DNA from: an uncultured Treponema sp.
Lineage (GTDB): Bacteria; Spirochaetota; Spirochaetia; Treponematales; Treponemataceae
Direction: 5' to 3'
DNA: 64,000 nucleotides
Assembly (NCBI GenBank): GCA_937901865.1
Contig: CALDID010000098.1
Span: forward strand, 49,291-113,290
A program made the position numbers and the translations under genes. The notes under the pieces were generated by a model. That model did not search any database and was not told the origin of the DNA. It saw only the letters and a list, made by a program, of their open reading frames with translations. Positions 47,019 to 56,423 of the stretch are shown one piece after another. Positions within the stretch are counted from its first letter, which is position 1. Every line of letters starts with the position of its first letter.

Positions 47019-48037
47019 TGGAAAAATCATTCGACGAAAAAGAAAATCTGCTTGAAGTCAAAGATTTGAGAATGCATTTCTTCGCTGGCAAAACAGGGCT
47101 TTTTGGCGGCGAGAAAAAATATACTTACGCCGTTGACGGTGTGTCGTTCGAGGTGAAAAAGGGCGAAACATTGGGCTTGGTAGGCGAGTCTGGCTGCGGA
47201 AAGTCTACGGTTATCCGCGCAGTTTCTCAGCTATACAAGCCGACTTCTGGCAATGTTATTTTTGAGGGCAAAGAGCTTACTCAAATGAATAATCGCAATT
47301 TGCTTGAAGCAAGAAAAGATATGCAGATGGTGTTTCAAGACCCGTATGGCTCGCTTGACCCAAGAATGACGACGGCTGAAATTATTGCAGAGCCGATGAA
47401 GATTTATCGCAAGGCTGGCATTATCCAGATGAGCGACAGCGAGATGAGCGATAGAATCGATTATCTTATGGAAAAGGTTGGTTTGTCGCACTTCTTCAAA
47501 AATCGATTCCCTCACGAGTTCTCTGGCGGACAGAGGCAGCGTATCGGTATTGCGCGCGCCCTTGCTTTGCGACCTCGCCTTATTCTTGCAGATGAGCCTG
47601 TGAGTGCTCTTGATGTGTCGATTCAAGCGCAGATTCTCAATTTGTTTAAGGACGTTCAAGAAGAGTTTGGATTGGCGTATTTGTTTATTGCGCACGATTT
47701 GGCTGTTATTAAGTATATATCTGACCGAGTGGCTGTGATGTATTTGGGAAAAATCGTTGAAATCAGTGATAGCAAAGACTTGTATTCAAAGCCGCTTCAC
47801 CCGTACACGCAAGCTCTGCTCTCTGCTGCTCCTGTGCCAGACCCCGAAATTGAGGCGAAACGACAGCGCATTATTCTTACAGGCGATGTGCCAAGCCCGA
47901 ATGTACAGCGTCCTGGCTGCTATTTCTATGACAGATGTCCGAAAAGAAGCGAGCATTGCAAGATGAATCAGCCTCAGTTCGTGCAAAAAGGCGAGGGAAA
48001 GACCGACCACAGAGTTGCTTGTTTCTTGTATCAATAA
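47018..48037 (+). CDS. oppF: Oligopeptide ABC transporter ATPase F
   Basis: The 339-residue ATPase shows Walker A GESGCGKST, signature FSGGQRQRIGIARAL, Walker B LILADEPVSALD, and the C-terminal GCYFYDRCPKRSEHC segment. Last gene of the opp operon, followed by a hairpin terminator. Confidence 0.93.
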   Translation: MEKSFDEKENLLEVKDLRMHFFAGKTGLFGGEKKYTYAVDGVSFEVKKGETLGLVGESGCGKSTVIRAVSQLYKPTSGNVIFEGKELTQMNNRNLLEARKDMQMVFQDPYGSLDPRMTTAEIIAEPMKIYRKAGIIQMSDSEMSDRIDYLMEKVGLSHFFKNRFPHEFSGGQRQRIGIARALALRPRLILADEPVSALDVSIQAQILNLFKDVQEEFGLAYLFIAHDLAVIKYISDRVAVMYLGKIVEISDSKDLYSKPLHPYTQALLSAAPVPDPEIEAKRQRIILTGDVPSPNVQRPGCYFYDRCPKRSEHCKMNQPQFVQKGEGKTDHRVACFLYQ

Positions 48038-48060
48038 ATTTTTAGTATCAATTTTCTATG

Positions 48061-48099
48061 CAGTACTGTGAATGAAAAAACTTTGCAGTACTGTTTTTT
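48061..48099 (+). terminator. Terminator of the opp operon
   Basis: CAGTACTG at 48061 and 48086, which can pair with each other, followed by six T residues; 23 bp past the oppF stop. Confidence 0.7.
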
Positions 48100-48135
48100 A
48101 TTTCTGCAAAAAGCTATTTTTCTATATGACTAATC

Positions 48136-48252
48136 AAAACCAACGTTAAAAGTTGCCACTTCATACAAAGTGTATACACTAATTCTAGCGCATAAAAGAA
48201 CCGTTTTCAATGTTCACCCACTAAAAAAATGCCTCATTTAAACGTTGGTTTT
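48136..48252. repeat. 117-bp segment bounded by 12-bp inverted repeats
   Basis: AAAACCAACGTT (48136-48147) and AACGTTGGTTTT (48241-48252) are exact inverted repeats around an A/T-rich core that holds a perfect palindrome AGTGTATACACT (48169-48180). The right repeat abuts the acyltransferase ribosome-binding site. It could be a small element or a regulatory structure. Confidence 0.7.
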
Positions 48253-48266
48253 AATAAGAGGTTTCT

Positions 48267-49346
48267 ATGCAAAACGTTGCTATTGAAAAGAAAGAGCGCG
48301 ACTCTAACTTTGAGCTTCTGCGCATTATCGCGATGTTTATGATTGTTGCAAGTCATTACGCTGTTCACGGCGTGCGGCACACTTTGACATTAGAGTTGTC
48401 TGCTCAGTGGCTTGACGGGATTTTGTTCAATCGAATACTTACATCATTTCTGATGCCTGGCGGAACAATCGGAAACGGCATTTTCTTTCTGTTGACGGGC
48501 TATTTTATGTTCGGCAAACCGTACAAAGTGCAGCGGCTCATCAAACTCATCGCTCAAGTGTACTTTTACGCCGTTGCGCTGCTCATCGCGTGGGCTGTTA
48601 TTCGTTTTGCACACATCTATTCTTTTCCTGAATTGAAAGCGATTTCGCAGATGATGTTTTTTATCAACGCCGTAATTCCGATAACGTCGGGCGGCTGGTG
48701 GTTCATTCAAACGTATGTCGTGCTTTTTTTGTTTATCCCCGTTCTAAACAGCTTTATCGAAAAATTAAGCCTGCAAAAACAGCTCGCCGTGATTGCAGTT
48801 CTTTGGATTTTCTGGTACGCCGCAGGAATTTTCAGCTTTGGCTACTCAAAGTTACAGCAAGCCTGTTTTTTCTACATTCTCGGCGCGTATCTCAAGCGAA
48901 AAGATGTTTCAATGAACACATATCTTGCGCTGTTTTTGTTTATCTGCGTGTGGCTTGCGCTCTCTTTGCTTGACATAAAAAGCGCGGCTATTCTCAAAAG
49001 CGACAATGTAAAAGAAATGCTCGTCAAAGTGTTTTGCAACGGATTTTCAGCGGTAATACGACCGTTTGCAGTCGTTTTTATATTTTTGTTCTGTAAATCG
49101 CTCAAAATCGGCTATAATCGGTTTATCAATGCCGTCGCGTCAAGCACATTCGGCATATATCTCATTCACGATTCTGCCGTCGGTCGCCAATTCATTTGGA
49201 ATAAATTGCTTCACGTTTCCGATATGCAGTATCAGTCCGTCTATTTTCCGCTGTATGCCGTTTTATCGATTGTCGCTGTGTTCGCGGTCTGCTCTCTCAT
49301 CGAGCTTTTGCGCAAAAAGATTTTCGCAAAAGTATTTCACCTATAG
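48267..49346 (+). CDS. Acyltransferase 3 family membrane protein
   Basis: The 359-residue protein has about ten membrane helices and begins ERDSNFELLRIIAMFMIVASHY, the hallmark of acyltransferase-3 proteins with the catalytic-type His (SHY). GGWWFIQTYVVLFLFIPVLNSFI and STFGIYLIHDS are conserved segments. Members O-acylate surface glycans. No glycan gene cluster adjoins it, so the acceptor is unknown. AGAGG precedes the ATG. Confidence 0.85.
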   Translation: MQNVAIEKKERDSNFELLRIIAMFMIVASHYAVHGVRHTLTLELSAQWLDGILFNRILTSFLMPGGTIGNGIFFLLTGYFMFGKPYKVQRLIKLIAQVYFYAVALLIAWAVIRFAHIYSFPELKAISQMMFFINAVIPITSGGWWFIQTYVVLFLFIPVLNSFIEKLSLQKQLAVIAVLWIFWYAAGIFSFGYSKLQQACFFYILGAYLKRKDVSMNTYLALFLFICVWLALSLLDIKSAAILKSDNVKEMLVKVFCNGFSAVIRPFAVVFIFLFCKSLKIGYNRFINAVASSTFGIYLIHDSAVGRQFIWNKLLHVSDMQYQSVYFPLYAVLSIVAVFAVCSLIELLRKKIFAKVFHL

Positions 49347-49363
49347 CTTATTCAAAAGTTCTC

Positions 49364-49404
49364 TCAAAGCCGCATCTGGCTGGCAAAAACCTGCGGCTTT
49401 GAGC
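49364..49404. terminator. 12-bp perfect hairpin between convergent genes
   Basis: CTCAAAGCCGCA (49364-49375) / TGCGGCTTTGAG (49393-49404) lies between the acyltransferase and fucosidase stops. It has no strong T-run on either side, so it probably acts as a bidirectional 3'-end structure. Confidence 0.6.
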
Positions 49405-49433
49405 TTCTTGCCGATGGTGTAAAACTTCGCTGC

Positions 49434-50903
49434 TTATGCCAGCTCTATCTTTATCACAACAGGGAAATCGCTTTTGACCGTTTTTGTCGAAAACTTCAGC
49501 CCCTCTTCATCAACCGTATACTCTATTTTCTCATCAAACCCCAAAATCTTTACATCGCTGATGATACCGTGAAACGACGGTTTATTCTGGTCTTTACTCA
49601 ATGCTAAAGACTTAATACACACATCGCCTGTATAATTCATTGCAAAGGCATAAATTGCACCATGGGCGGCAGTAAAACGGAAGTCTGTTGCAGTATATTG
49701 CTTTTCGCATTGGTCTTGAAATTGCCCTTCAACATCTAGGCTTTCCCCTTCTTTAGAAAAACGCCAACAGCGGCTATTGTCTATCGCCTCTCTGTTGACT
49801 TTCATCCATGCCCCTAAATCTCTCAGAATCTTCTTATCCCCGTCCGCAATAGAGCCGTCTGCCTTTGGACCAATATTCAAAAGCAAATTGCCGTTTTTGC
49901 TCACAACATCGATGAGCGTCGAAATGATTTCTCTGCTTGATTTGTAATCCAGTGAATCCGTATAGCACCAAGAATTGCGCGCAACAGCCGTATCTGTTTG
50001 CCACGGGTACGGTTTCGCCTCGCTAAAGCCGCCGCGCTCCACATCAACAATTCCCGTGCCAAAAGCCAAAGCGTCGTGCTTATAACACACAGCCCCCGTT
50101 TTTCCTTTTTCCGCCATTTTGCTGTAATAGTACGCGATGAGCTTTTTAAGATATGGCTTAAATGCTTCGTGCTGAATCCACCAATCAAAATACAAAAAGG
50201 CTGGCTCATATTTGTCTACGATTTCGGCAGTGCGGCAAAGCCAATCTTCAAGATACTCTTTTGACGGATACGGCTTTGAATACAGGTCTGAAAAATCAGG
50301 CTGCGGCATAGCTGGCCAATAAAAATCGCCCCTTTGCAACGGCTCTTTTATATCTGAATCAAACAGCTTTCCGTCTCCCATAAACCACCAATGTTCTGCT
50401 CTGTGGCTAGAGGTACAAAAGATAAGCCCCTGTTTTTCCGCCGCAGCTTTTAATTCTGCAATGAAATCCCGTTTTGCACCTTTTTGCGCAGCGTTCCACT
50501 CTGAAATCTCGCTTTCATACATCTGAAATCCGTCGTGATGTTCTGCAACAGGGCAAATATAGCCAGCTCCTGCCTCTTTGAAAAGCGCAATCCATTCATC
50601 AGCATTAAACTTTTCAGCCGTGAAAAGCGGAATAAAATCCTTGTAGCCGAACTCTTTATGAGGACCAAACGTCTTTATGTGATGCAAATACTCATTGCTT
50701 CCTTTAACATACATATTGCGCGAATACCACTCGTTAAAAGCAGCTGGCACAGAATACAGCCCCCAATGCGTAAAAATGCCAAGCCGCTTTTGAGAAAACC
50801 ACTGCGGCACTTTCCATTCGCTCAAACTTTCCCACGAGTCCTTAAACTTTCCATTTGCAATAGTGCTATCTATTTTCGCAAGTGCTTTTTCGTAATCAAA
50901 CAT
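49434..50903 (-). CDS. Alpha-L-fucosidase (GH29)
   Basis: The 489-residue enzyme opens with the GH29 barrel signature WFSQKRLGIFTHWGLYSVPA and contains CPVAEHHDGFQMY, SSHRAEHWW, the nucleophile Asp240 in FLYFDWWIQ, and NGNLLLNIGPKADGSI. It removes fucose from glycans such as mucin or milk oligosaccharides. No signal peptide is visible, so it acts in the cytoplasm on imported sugars. ATGAGG lies before the start. Confidence 0.92.
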   Translation of the reverse strand: MFDYEKALAKIDSTIANGKFKDSWESLSEWKVPQWFSQKRLGIFTHWGLYSVPAAFNEWYSRNMYVKGSNEYLHHIKTFGPHKEFGYKDFIPLFTAEKFNADEWIALFKEAGAGYICPVAEHHDGFQMYESEISEWNAAQKGAKRDFIAELKAAAEKQGLIFCTSSHRAEHWWFMGDGKLFDSDIKEPLQRGDFYWPAMPQPDFSDLYSKPYPSKEYLEDWLCRTAEIVDKYEPAFLYFDWWIQHEAFKPYLKKLIAYYYSKMAEKGKTGAVCYKHDALAFGTGIVDVERGGFSEAKPYPWQTDTAVARNSWCYTDSLDYKSSREIISTLIDVVSKNGNLLLNIGPKADGSIADGDKKILRDLGAWMKVNREAIDNSRCWRFSKEGESLDVEGQFQDQCEKQYTATDFRFTAAHGAIYAFAMNYTGDVCIKSLALSKDQNKPSFHGIISDVKILGFDEKIEYTVDEEGLKFSTKTVKSDFPVVIKIELA

Positions 50904-50922
50904 ACGTCAACCTCATTTTTCT

Positions 50923-50951
50923 ATTATCAATCCAGATATCGATTTCTGCAA
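50923..50951 (-). promoter_or_regulatory. sigma70-type promoter of the fucosidase
   Basis: On the minus strand, TTGCAG (50951-50946), 17-bp spacer, GATAAT (50928-50923), about 20 bp before the ATG. Confidence 0.55.
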
Positions 50952-51008
50952 CTTCATTTTTTTCATTATTTTTATTTAGATTTTGCGTTTTTAACCGTTT
51001 CGTAACAC

Positions 51009-51231
51009 TAGACCTGTTCGGAAACAGTATGTCATTGCCGTACTAGGCTTTATGTCATTGCCGTACTAGGCTTTATGTCATTGCCGTACTCGATGCGGCA
51101 ATCTATTGCAATATAGGCGTTTTGAGAAAGAGGCTGTGCCTCAGATTATCGGGTCGAGCCCGATAATGACAGCTTAATTCTGCGTAAAAAACGGGTCGAG
51201 GTGAGATAATGACAATTATCGAACAGGTCTA
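51009..51231. mobile_element. Short non-coding element with perfect 12-bp inverted ends (copy B)
   Basis: TAGACCTGTTCG (51009-51020) and CGAACAGGTCTA (51220-51231) are perfect inverted repeats. Inside are two complete and one partial 23-bp tandem copies containing TGTCATTGCCGTACTAGG, then a palindrome based on ATTGCCG / CGGCAAT, and a second palindrome ATTATCGGG / CCCGATAAT. The right ~110 bp match copy C (63887) in inverted orientation, apart from a ~20-bp segment containing AGAGGCTGTGCC. No coding capacity. Confidence 0.75.
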
Positions 51232-51262
51232 CTACTTTCTATCAGAAAAATCGGACAGCTTA

Positions 51263-51480
51263 CAAAATCTAAATAGAGTTTTTTGCGCTGAAACATTTTC
51301 TTTGAAACTCTATTTAGATTTTCTCGTTTTTTGCATTTAGCGGGCAAAAATCTATTTAGATTTTAGAGATTTTGGAGTTTTTTCTAAAAAATCTATTTAG
51401 AGTTTTCTGTTTTTGTATTTGATGGGCGAAAATCTATTTAGATTTTATAGATTTTGGAGTTTTCCCTAAAAACTCTAAGT
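51263..51480. repeat. Five near-palindromic AAAATCTA/TAGATTTT units
   Basis: Units at 51263, 51305, 51347, 51388 and 51429 have arms AAAATCTA/TAGATTTT (or ACTC/GAGT variants). The last two lie inside an ~82-bp tandem duplication (about 51334-51480). With element B they fill the 644-bp gap between fucosidase and Gfo/Idh/MocA genes. No gene was seen in the gap. Confidence 0.85.
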
Positions 51481-51547
51481 AGGTGTGCAGTATAGAGCAA
51501 CTAATCGCTACTCTAACGATTGAATTCGCAACAAGTATCGAGGTGAT

Positions 51548-52666
51548 TTAGCAAAATGATTTTATCTCTTCAAGAACTCTCAAAGCGTCAATACCGTTTT
51601 GCAACGTCGATTTCAATTCAGACTTGCCGTCTAAAAAATCAACTGCATTTTGAACCATATTTGAAAAATACAGTGTTTTATCAGGTGTTTTTACAGACGC
51701 ATCAGGGGTGAGCGATTTAAAGCCTGTGTATAAAGTAGATTCGGCATTTTTATAAATCGTCAAATAGCCGTTTCCAATACATATTCGCCCCTCTGTGCCG
51801 CGAATATCGATGTCGAAACCAAAATATTTGCTTCTGCCGCTCAAAGAAATCGAAACTAGAGGGCATGAGGATACTTGATACAAGGCTGTAAGATTACGAA
51901 CACAATCCTTTTCATCTCGGTATATGCCTGTAACAATCGGGTCATGCAAAATAGGCTTATGCAGTGTATTTTGCGCACGGCTTAAAAGACCTGTTACATG
52001 CGATGTTTGCGCTTTTTGCCCCTCAAGCTCTTCTAAAAGATACATCACAATATCCACAAGATGAGTTCCGTCGTGTATAAGACTGTATTCACCTGTGTTC
52101 TCTTCTTTTTTGTCATACACTTTGAGCGAAGAGGATAAAAGAGCGTGAATACTTTGTATCTCTCCGATTTTTTTCATATACAAACGCGCTAAAGCGTAAT
52201 CTTCCGCAAAACGCCGCTCGTGATTTACCAAAATAGGCACATTCTCTTTTTCGCTCATCATCTTTATTTTCAGAGCGTCTTTTACATTCAATGCAACAGG
52301 CTTTTCCAAAATAAGCAGTTTCGGACGAGCATTTATTGCTTCTAATGCCACTTTTAAATGGTTATCTTCATTTACAGCTACTGTTACAATATCGGGTTTG
52401 TGCCGAGCAAATAGATTTGCAGTGTTCATATACGCAGGAAGCGGATAGTTTGCACTATGCCATTCTTCCGCCCTGCTTAAATCGCTATCACAGCCTGCAA
52501 TGAGCTTTATCTGCGGATTCTCGGCTAATGCGGCTGTATGAGAAGCTGGCTGCTCTCTTTTTTTGTCTTGTCCTAAGCTATAGCCAATTCTTCCGCAACC
52601 AATAATTGCTGCTGTATAAATTGTCTTTTTCGATTTTGAAAACAACGGAAACACTTTTTTCTCCAA
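51548..52666 (-). CDS. Gfo/Idh/MocA-family oxidoreductase
   Basis: The 372-residue protein has the N-terminal NAD(P) motif AAIIGCGRIGYSLG, the signature LLILEKPVALNVKDAL (EKP Lys), and HDGTHLVDIVMYLL in the C-terminal domain (catalytic-type His). It oxidises a sugar, inositol or related polyol. The nearby fucosidase suggests sugar metabolism, but the repeat-filled 644-bp gap separates them. The start at 52666 could alternatively lie slightly downstream. Confidence 0.8.
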   Translation of the reverse strand: MEKKVFPLFSKSKKTIYTAAIIGCGRIGYSLGQDKKREQPASHTAALAENPQIKLIAGCDSDLSRAEEWHSANYPLPAYMNTANLFARHKPDIVTVAVNEDNHLKVALEAINARPKLLILEKPVALNVKDALKIKMMSEKENVPILVNHERRFAEDYALARLYMKKIGEIQSIHALLSSSLKVYDKKEENTGEYSLIHDGTHLVDIVMYLLEELEGQKAQTSHVTGLLSRAQNTLHKPILHDPIVTGIYRDEKDCVRNLTALYQVSSCPLVSISLSGRSKYFGFDIDIRGTEGRICIGNGYLTIYKNAESTLYTGFKSLTPDASVKTPDKTLYFSNMVQNAVDFLDGKSELKSTLQNGIDALRVLEEIKSFC

Positions 52667-52698
52667 AATTTCTCCAAAATTTTCTCCAAAAGTTTTCG

Positions 52699-54069
52699 TT
52701 ATTTCGCGTATTGCACAGTCGTATTGCTCGGCATAACTTTGATTTCAACACGACGGTTCAAAGCTCTTCCCTCTGCAGTGTTATTATCTCCTACAGGCAC
52801 TGTACCGCCAAAACCACGCATAGAAAGGATTTCTCTCTTTACGCCTTGTTCTACAAGAGCTTCTACAATCGCATTCGCTCTCTCTATAGAAAGGTTCATC
52901 TGCCCCACAGGCTTTCCCACATCAGCAGTATGCCCCTCAATCAAAATCGTAAAGCCATTATCGCGAGTAGCTTCTTTGAGCTGTTCTGCAAGGGCTTTTA
53001 TGCGAGGTGTTTCGCCAGACAAAAGCTTTGAAGAATCTGCTTCAAACTTCAAATCGTTTATCGTAATCTGAATACCAGTCGGAACATCATCAATATGCAA
53101 AAACTCAGTTGTTTTGTCTTCATAAACAAATTCTTTTAGCTTATCATACACAGCATAATAGCTGCCGCTTTTATCGGGTGCGCCAACCGTATGCACTAAC
53201 ATTTCTTTGTTCAAGAGAATAACGACCTTGCCATCTCGCAAAAGCTCTCTGTTTTTCGGCACAGTCATAATGCGAAGATAATCATCATACGAGATAACAG
53301 GGTCTGTTCTGTTTGCGCCATACACTTCTATTGCAGTAATGCGCAGCGGGTCTCGACCAACGCGGCGAAAACTCTCTTCACTATTTTCATCAGTATCATA
53401 GTGAACTATTCCCTGCTCACTTGCAATTACACGATTGACCATATTGCGCTCATACATCAAATCCATTTGCTCATTCCAGATTTTCGGGAAAAAGCACGGC
53501 TCTACATTCTCAACGGTGTATTCTCCGTGAACAGGGAGCATTGAGCGCGCATCAATAATAATTCCTGTATAAGAGCGAGAAGATATAGTTTCAATCGGAG
53601 TTTGCGCACGATACGGCACATTATGCTTTACCATAAGAGAACCAATCTCTGTAAGACTTATCGTATTGGTAACAAGCATTTCGTTTGATGTTGTCGAAAG
53701 CACGCCAGGACTGCGACGGCTCTTATCAATGATATGCGTCAGCTGCTCAAACGTCATATTCTGATGAATTATCATATCGCCGAGCTTTACCGATGAATCC
53801 ACATTCAACGTCAAAAGAGGGTCTTTTATAAGCTCTGGCAGCTGCATTTCTATGCGCTTGGTAGCTGCGATTTTTCCAGAAGGAAGCTGAATATTTGCTT
53901 TTTGAATATCAAGAGAGATTTTTGATGAAAACAGTGTTTTTGTCCAGTCTACAGAACTTGTAGAACGCATTGTAGCTTCTTCTTTTGTAACCACTTCAGA
54001 CATCAATGCTGTTTGTGTAAAAATTAAAAAAGCAACTGCAAAGATAGCGTATATTTTTATCGATTTCAT
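52699..54069 (-). CDS. OmpA-family protein
   Basis: The 456-residue protein has an N-terminal signal peptide (~1-23) and an unrecognised 300-residue beta-rich region. The C-terminal OmpA domain (~335-450) has ITINDLKFEADSSKLLSGE, ILIEGHTADVGKPVGQMNLSIERANAIVEALVEQGV and NTAEGRALNRRVEIKV, which bind peptidoglycan. It would anchor the envelope. It is preceded by a tandem array. Confidence 0.85.
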   Translation of the reverse strand: MKSIKIYAIFAVAFLIFTQTALMSEVVTKEEATMRSTSSVDWTKTLFSSKISLDIQKANIQLPSGKIAATKRIEMQLPELIKDPLLTLNVDSSVKLGDMIIHQNMTFEQLTHIIDKSRRSPGVLSTTSNEMLVTNTISLTEIGSLMVKHNVPYRAQTPIETISSRSYTGIIIDARSMLPVHGEYTVENVEPCFFPKIWNEQMDLMYERNMVNRVIASEQGIVHYDTDENSEESFRRVGRDPLRITAIEVYGANRTDPVISYDDYLRIMTVPKNRELLRDGKVVILLNKEMLVHTVGAPDKSGSYYAVYDKLKEFVYEDKTTEFLHIDDVPTGIQITINDLKFEADSSKLLSGETPRIKALAEQLKEATRDNGFTILIEGHTADVGKPVGQMNLSIERANAIVEALVEQGVKREILSMRGFGGTVPVGDNNTAEGRALNRRVEIKVMPSNTTVQYAK

Positions 54070-54083
54070 CTATAAATCCCCTT

Positions 54084-54158
54084 ACAAAAAGGCTGTGCCA
54101 CATAAAAGAAGCTATGCCATACAAAAAGAGGCTGTGCCCATACAAAAGAGGCTGTGCC
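54084..54158. repeat. ~20-bp tandem array with GGCTGTGCC cores
   Basis: GGCTGTGCC or AGCTATGCC occurs at 54091, 54110, 54130 and 54150 (19-20 bp apart), joined by ACAAAA-type spacers. It fills the gap between the OmpA-family and LysM-transglycosylase genes. The same word AGAGGCTGTGCC occurs once in element B (51130-51141). Confidence 0.8.
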
Positions 54159-54162
54159 TTCT

Positions 54163-55323
54163 CTATTTCAATATCGGCACATAAAGCGTCTTACCGATAG
54201 ACAAAATAGTATTTTCCTTAATGCCGTTTGCTTCACACAAATCCGCCACCGAGATTCCATACGCTCTCGATATTCCCCAAAGTGTTTCCCCCTTTGCCAC
54301 CACATGCGCATTAGAAAATTCGTGGTTCTTTATTCTTTCAAGCGCGTTTGAGATAAGCTCTTCACTTCCTGCAGGCACTCGCAAATTATACCCAGGCGGA
54401 GTGATTCCCCTTGTGAGTGCTGTATTATACCGCGTTAAATCGGTAAGCTCTATTTCTGCTGCAAGAGAAAGCTGCAAAAGTGAAATTGCGCCAGGTATTT
54501 TTATATAAATATACGGTTCATCTTCAAAAGCAGGAGGCACAGGAATATCCAAACCATAGTATTCTGCGTTTTGGATTAAGTCGCTAAAGGCAATGAGTTT
54601 CGGCACATATTCCGCAGATTCGCTTTTCAGCAATTTCTTTTCAGACAGCTCCCAAAAGTCCATACCAGGATGCGCCTTTAAGAGTCTCGACATAGCCCCC
54701 GCCCCGCAGTTATACGCCGCCAATGCAATCGCCCAATCACCGAATTGCCTGTAATTTTCCTGCAACTTCGCCACAGCAGCATCTGTGCTTTTCCACGGGT
54801 CAAGCCGCTCATCTACAAAATCCGTCTTCTTTAGATATGGGTGCATTGAGTTTTCCATAAACTGCCAAAGCCCCAAAGCCCCGCTTCTTGATTTCGCTGT
54901 CGGTGTAAAGCTCGATTCTACAATCGGTAAATACTCCAAACATTCAGGCATACCGCGCGCTTTTAGCTGCATTTGTATATACGGCCGATACATATTCCCC
55001 GCAGAAACAACCTGTATCAGCCACTCTTTCGCTTTGCCTTTCATATACTTTCGGCGATACTTTTCGACTGCGCTCTTATCTGCCCCCTCTATCGCAAGCG
55101 GCTTATATGCAGGACGAAATTTCTCTTCTCGCGGAAAAATATCCTCCTCAGCCACCTTGCTCCAAATAATACCGTCTTCTTCAAATTGCAAAGGAGGCTC
55201 TATTGAACTATTTTCTTCCACAATATCTTCCGCAATGATAGAAGTGCAAAAGACAAAAGAGATTACGACGACAAATGTTTTAATAAGAGTCTTTGACTCA
55301 AAAAAAGCCTTTGGCTTCTTCAC
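54163..55323 (-). CDS. MltD-like lytic transglycosylase with LysM
   Basis: I place the start at GTG 55323, where GGAG lies 7 bases upstream and a signal peptide (VKKPKAFFESKTLIKTFVVVI) begins. The frame is open further to 55359, but that region is the end of the TPR gene. The SLT domain shows MPECLEYLPIVESSFTPTAKSRSGALGLWQFM with the catalytic Glu, and ALAAYNCGAGAMSRLL. A C-terminal LysM (VVAKGETLWGISRAYGISVADLCEAN) binds peptidoglycan. It cleaves glycan strands. GTG overlaps the upstream TGA stop (GTGA). Confidence 0.85.
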   Translation of the reverse strand: MKKPKAFFESKTLIKTFVVVISFVFCTSIIAEDIVEENSSIEPPLQFEEDGIIWSKVAEEDIFPREEKFRPAYKPLAIEGADKSAVEKYRRKYMKGKAKEWLIQVVSAGNMYRPYIQMQLKARGMPECLEYLPIVESSFTPTAKSRSGALGLWQFMENSMHPYLKKTDFVDERLDPWKSTDAAVAKLQENYRQFGDWAIALAAYNCGAGAMSRLLKAHPGMDFWELSEKKLLKSESAEYVPKLIAFSDLIQNAEYYGLDIPVPPAFEDEPYIYIKIPGAISLLQLSLAAEIELTDLTRYNTALTRGITPPGYNLRVPAGSEELISNALERIKNHEFSNAHVVAKGETLWGISRAYGISVADLCEANGIKENTILSIGKTLYVPILK

Positions 55324-56369
55324 AGCTTTTCTCCAAAATATATTCCAGCCCATTCCCATCTACCGTGTATTTCAGGGTCAGCAGGGAAATTCACTTTTCT
55401 AAAGTACAAATACCACACATTTATATATACGCTCCAGCCCCAAGTGCGAAGATATGCTTCGTTTGGAGTAGAAGACGAATCGAGTTCATCGCTAAAATGA
55501 ATACGGTTTCCGTGCATAAAGCTGCGCATAGAAAAGTTTTCCATTGCATTAGCAGAGTTTTCGTCTTGCTTCCACGACATAGCAAAAAAATTAACTTTTG
55601 ACTTATAGTTATCAAGCATTTTCGGATTATACGTCGAAAGAGCCTTTTTCACTGCGCTTTCTAATGCTTCAAGCGTATCAAACGTCCAATCTTTTTTTGA
55701 GTTGCTAAAATCAATAAGCTGCTTTGCATACGAATATGCGTCAGGGTCGCCAGCAATGCGAATAGTAGACGCATCGTCTTGGCTCAAAAAAAGCTGATAT
55801 GCTTTGAGAGCTTGCTCAAAATCTCCCTCTTTTTCATACTCTTTGCCCAATCGAGAATACAACTCCGTGATATTTACATCTGACGGAAAACGATTTATGA
55901 GCGCATTAAAATACAGAATTCTATTTCGTGGCGTTTTAGAAATCTGAATCAAATGCTGCAGACAAAGAAAATGCACGCTCTGCTCTTTTCCCGTGTCGTC
56001 TTTTATCATTAAATCATTATAGTTCTTCACAATGCGGTCAAAATAATACTCTGCCATCTTTTCCGCACCGTCTTCCAAATATGTATACGCCGCCATCAAA
56101 AGCCAATATGCGTTATACATATCGTCAGGATTTCTCTCTACATAATCGGTTAAAAAAACGATAAGCGTTTGATAATCTTTTTTCGCTCTCAAGTTTCCTG
56201 CAATCTTTTTCATTACCGCATAATGACTTTTCTCTGTTAAAGAATCGTCATTCATCAGCTCTAAAAGCTGCTTTTGAGTTTCTTCGTTTTTGTCTTTTTT
56301 GCTCTTTGCCCCCACCGTATCAAGCAACAGCAGAGCTAAAAGCATTGTAGCAATAATTTTTTTGTTCAT
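55320..56369 (-). CDS. Periplasmic TPR-like protein, function unknown
   Basis: Start at 56369 (MNKKIIATMLLALLLLDTVGA) has GGGG upstream and begins a signal peptide; the frame is open to 56396. The mature protein has helical repeats (NPDDMYNAYWLLMAAYTYLEDGAEKMAEYYFDRIV, SRLGKEYEKEGDFEQALKAYQLFLSQ) of TPR type, followed by an aromatic-rich C-terminus. Coupled by GTGA to the lytic transglycosylase, it may be a partner or scaffold for it. Confidence 0.7.
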   Translation of the reverse strand: MNKKIIATMLLALLLLDTVGAKSKKDKNEETQKQLLELMNDDSLTEKSHYAVMKKIAGNLRAKKDYQTLIVFLTDYVERNPDDMYNAYWLLMAAYTYLEDGAEKMAEYYFDRIVKNYNDLMIKDDTGKEQSVHFLCLQHLIQISKTPRNRILYFNALINRFPSDVNITELYSRLGKEYEKEGDFEQALKAYQLFLSQDDASTIRIAGDPDAYSYAKQLIDFSNSKKDWTFDTLEALESAVKKALSTYNPKMLDNYKSKVNFFAMSWKQDENSANAMENFSMRSFMHGNRIHFSDELDSSSTPNEAYLRTWGWSVYINVWYLYFRKVNFPADPEIHGRWEWAGIYFGEKL

Positions 56370-56423
56370 ATCCCCTATACGCAAAGGACAGAACATTTCT
56401 TCGTCCTGCCCTTATAGATTCTC

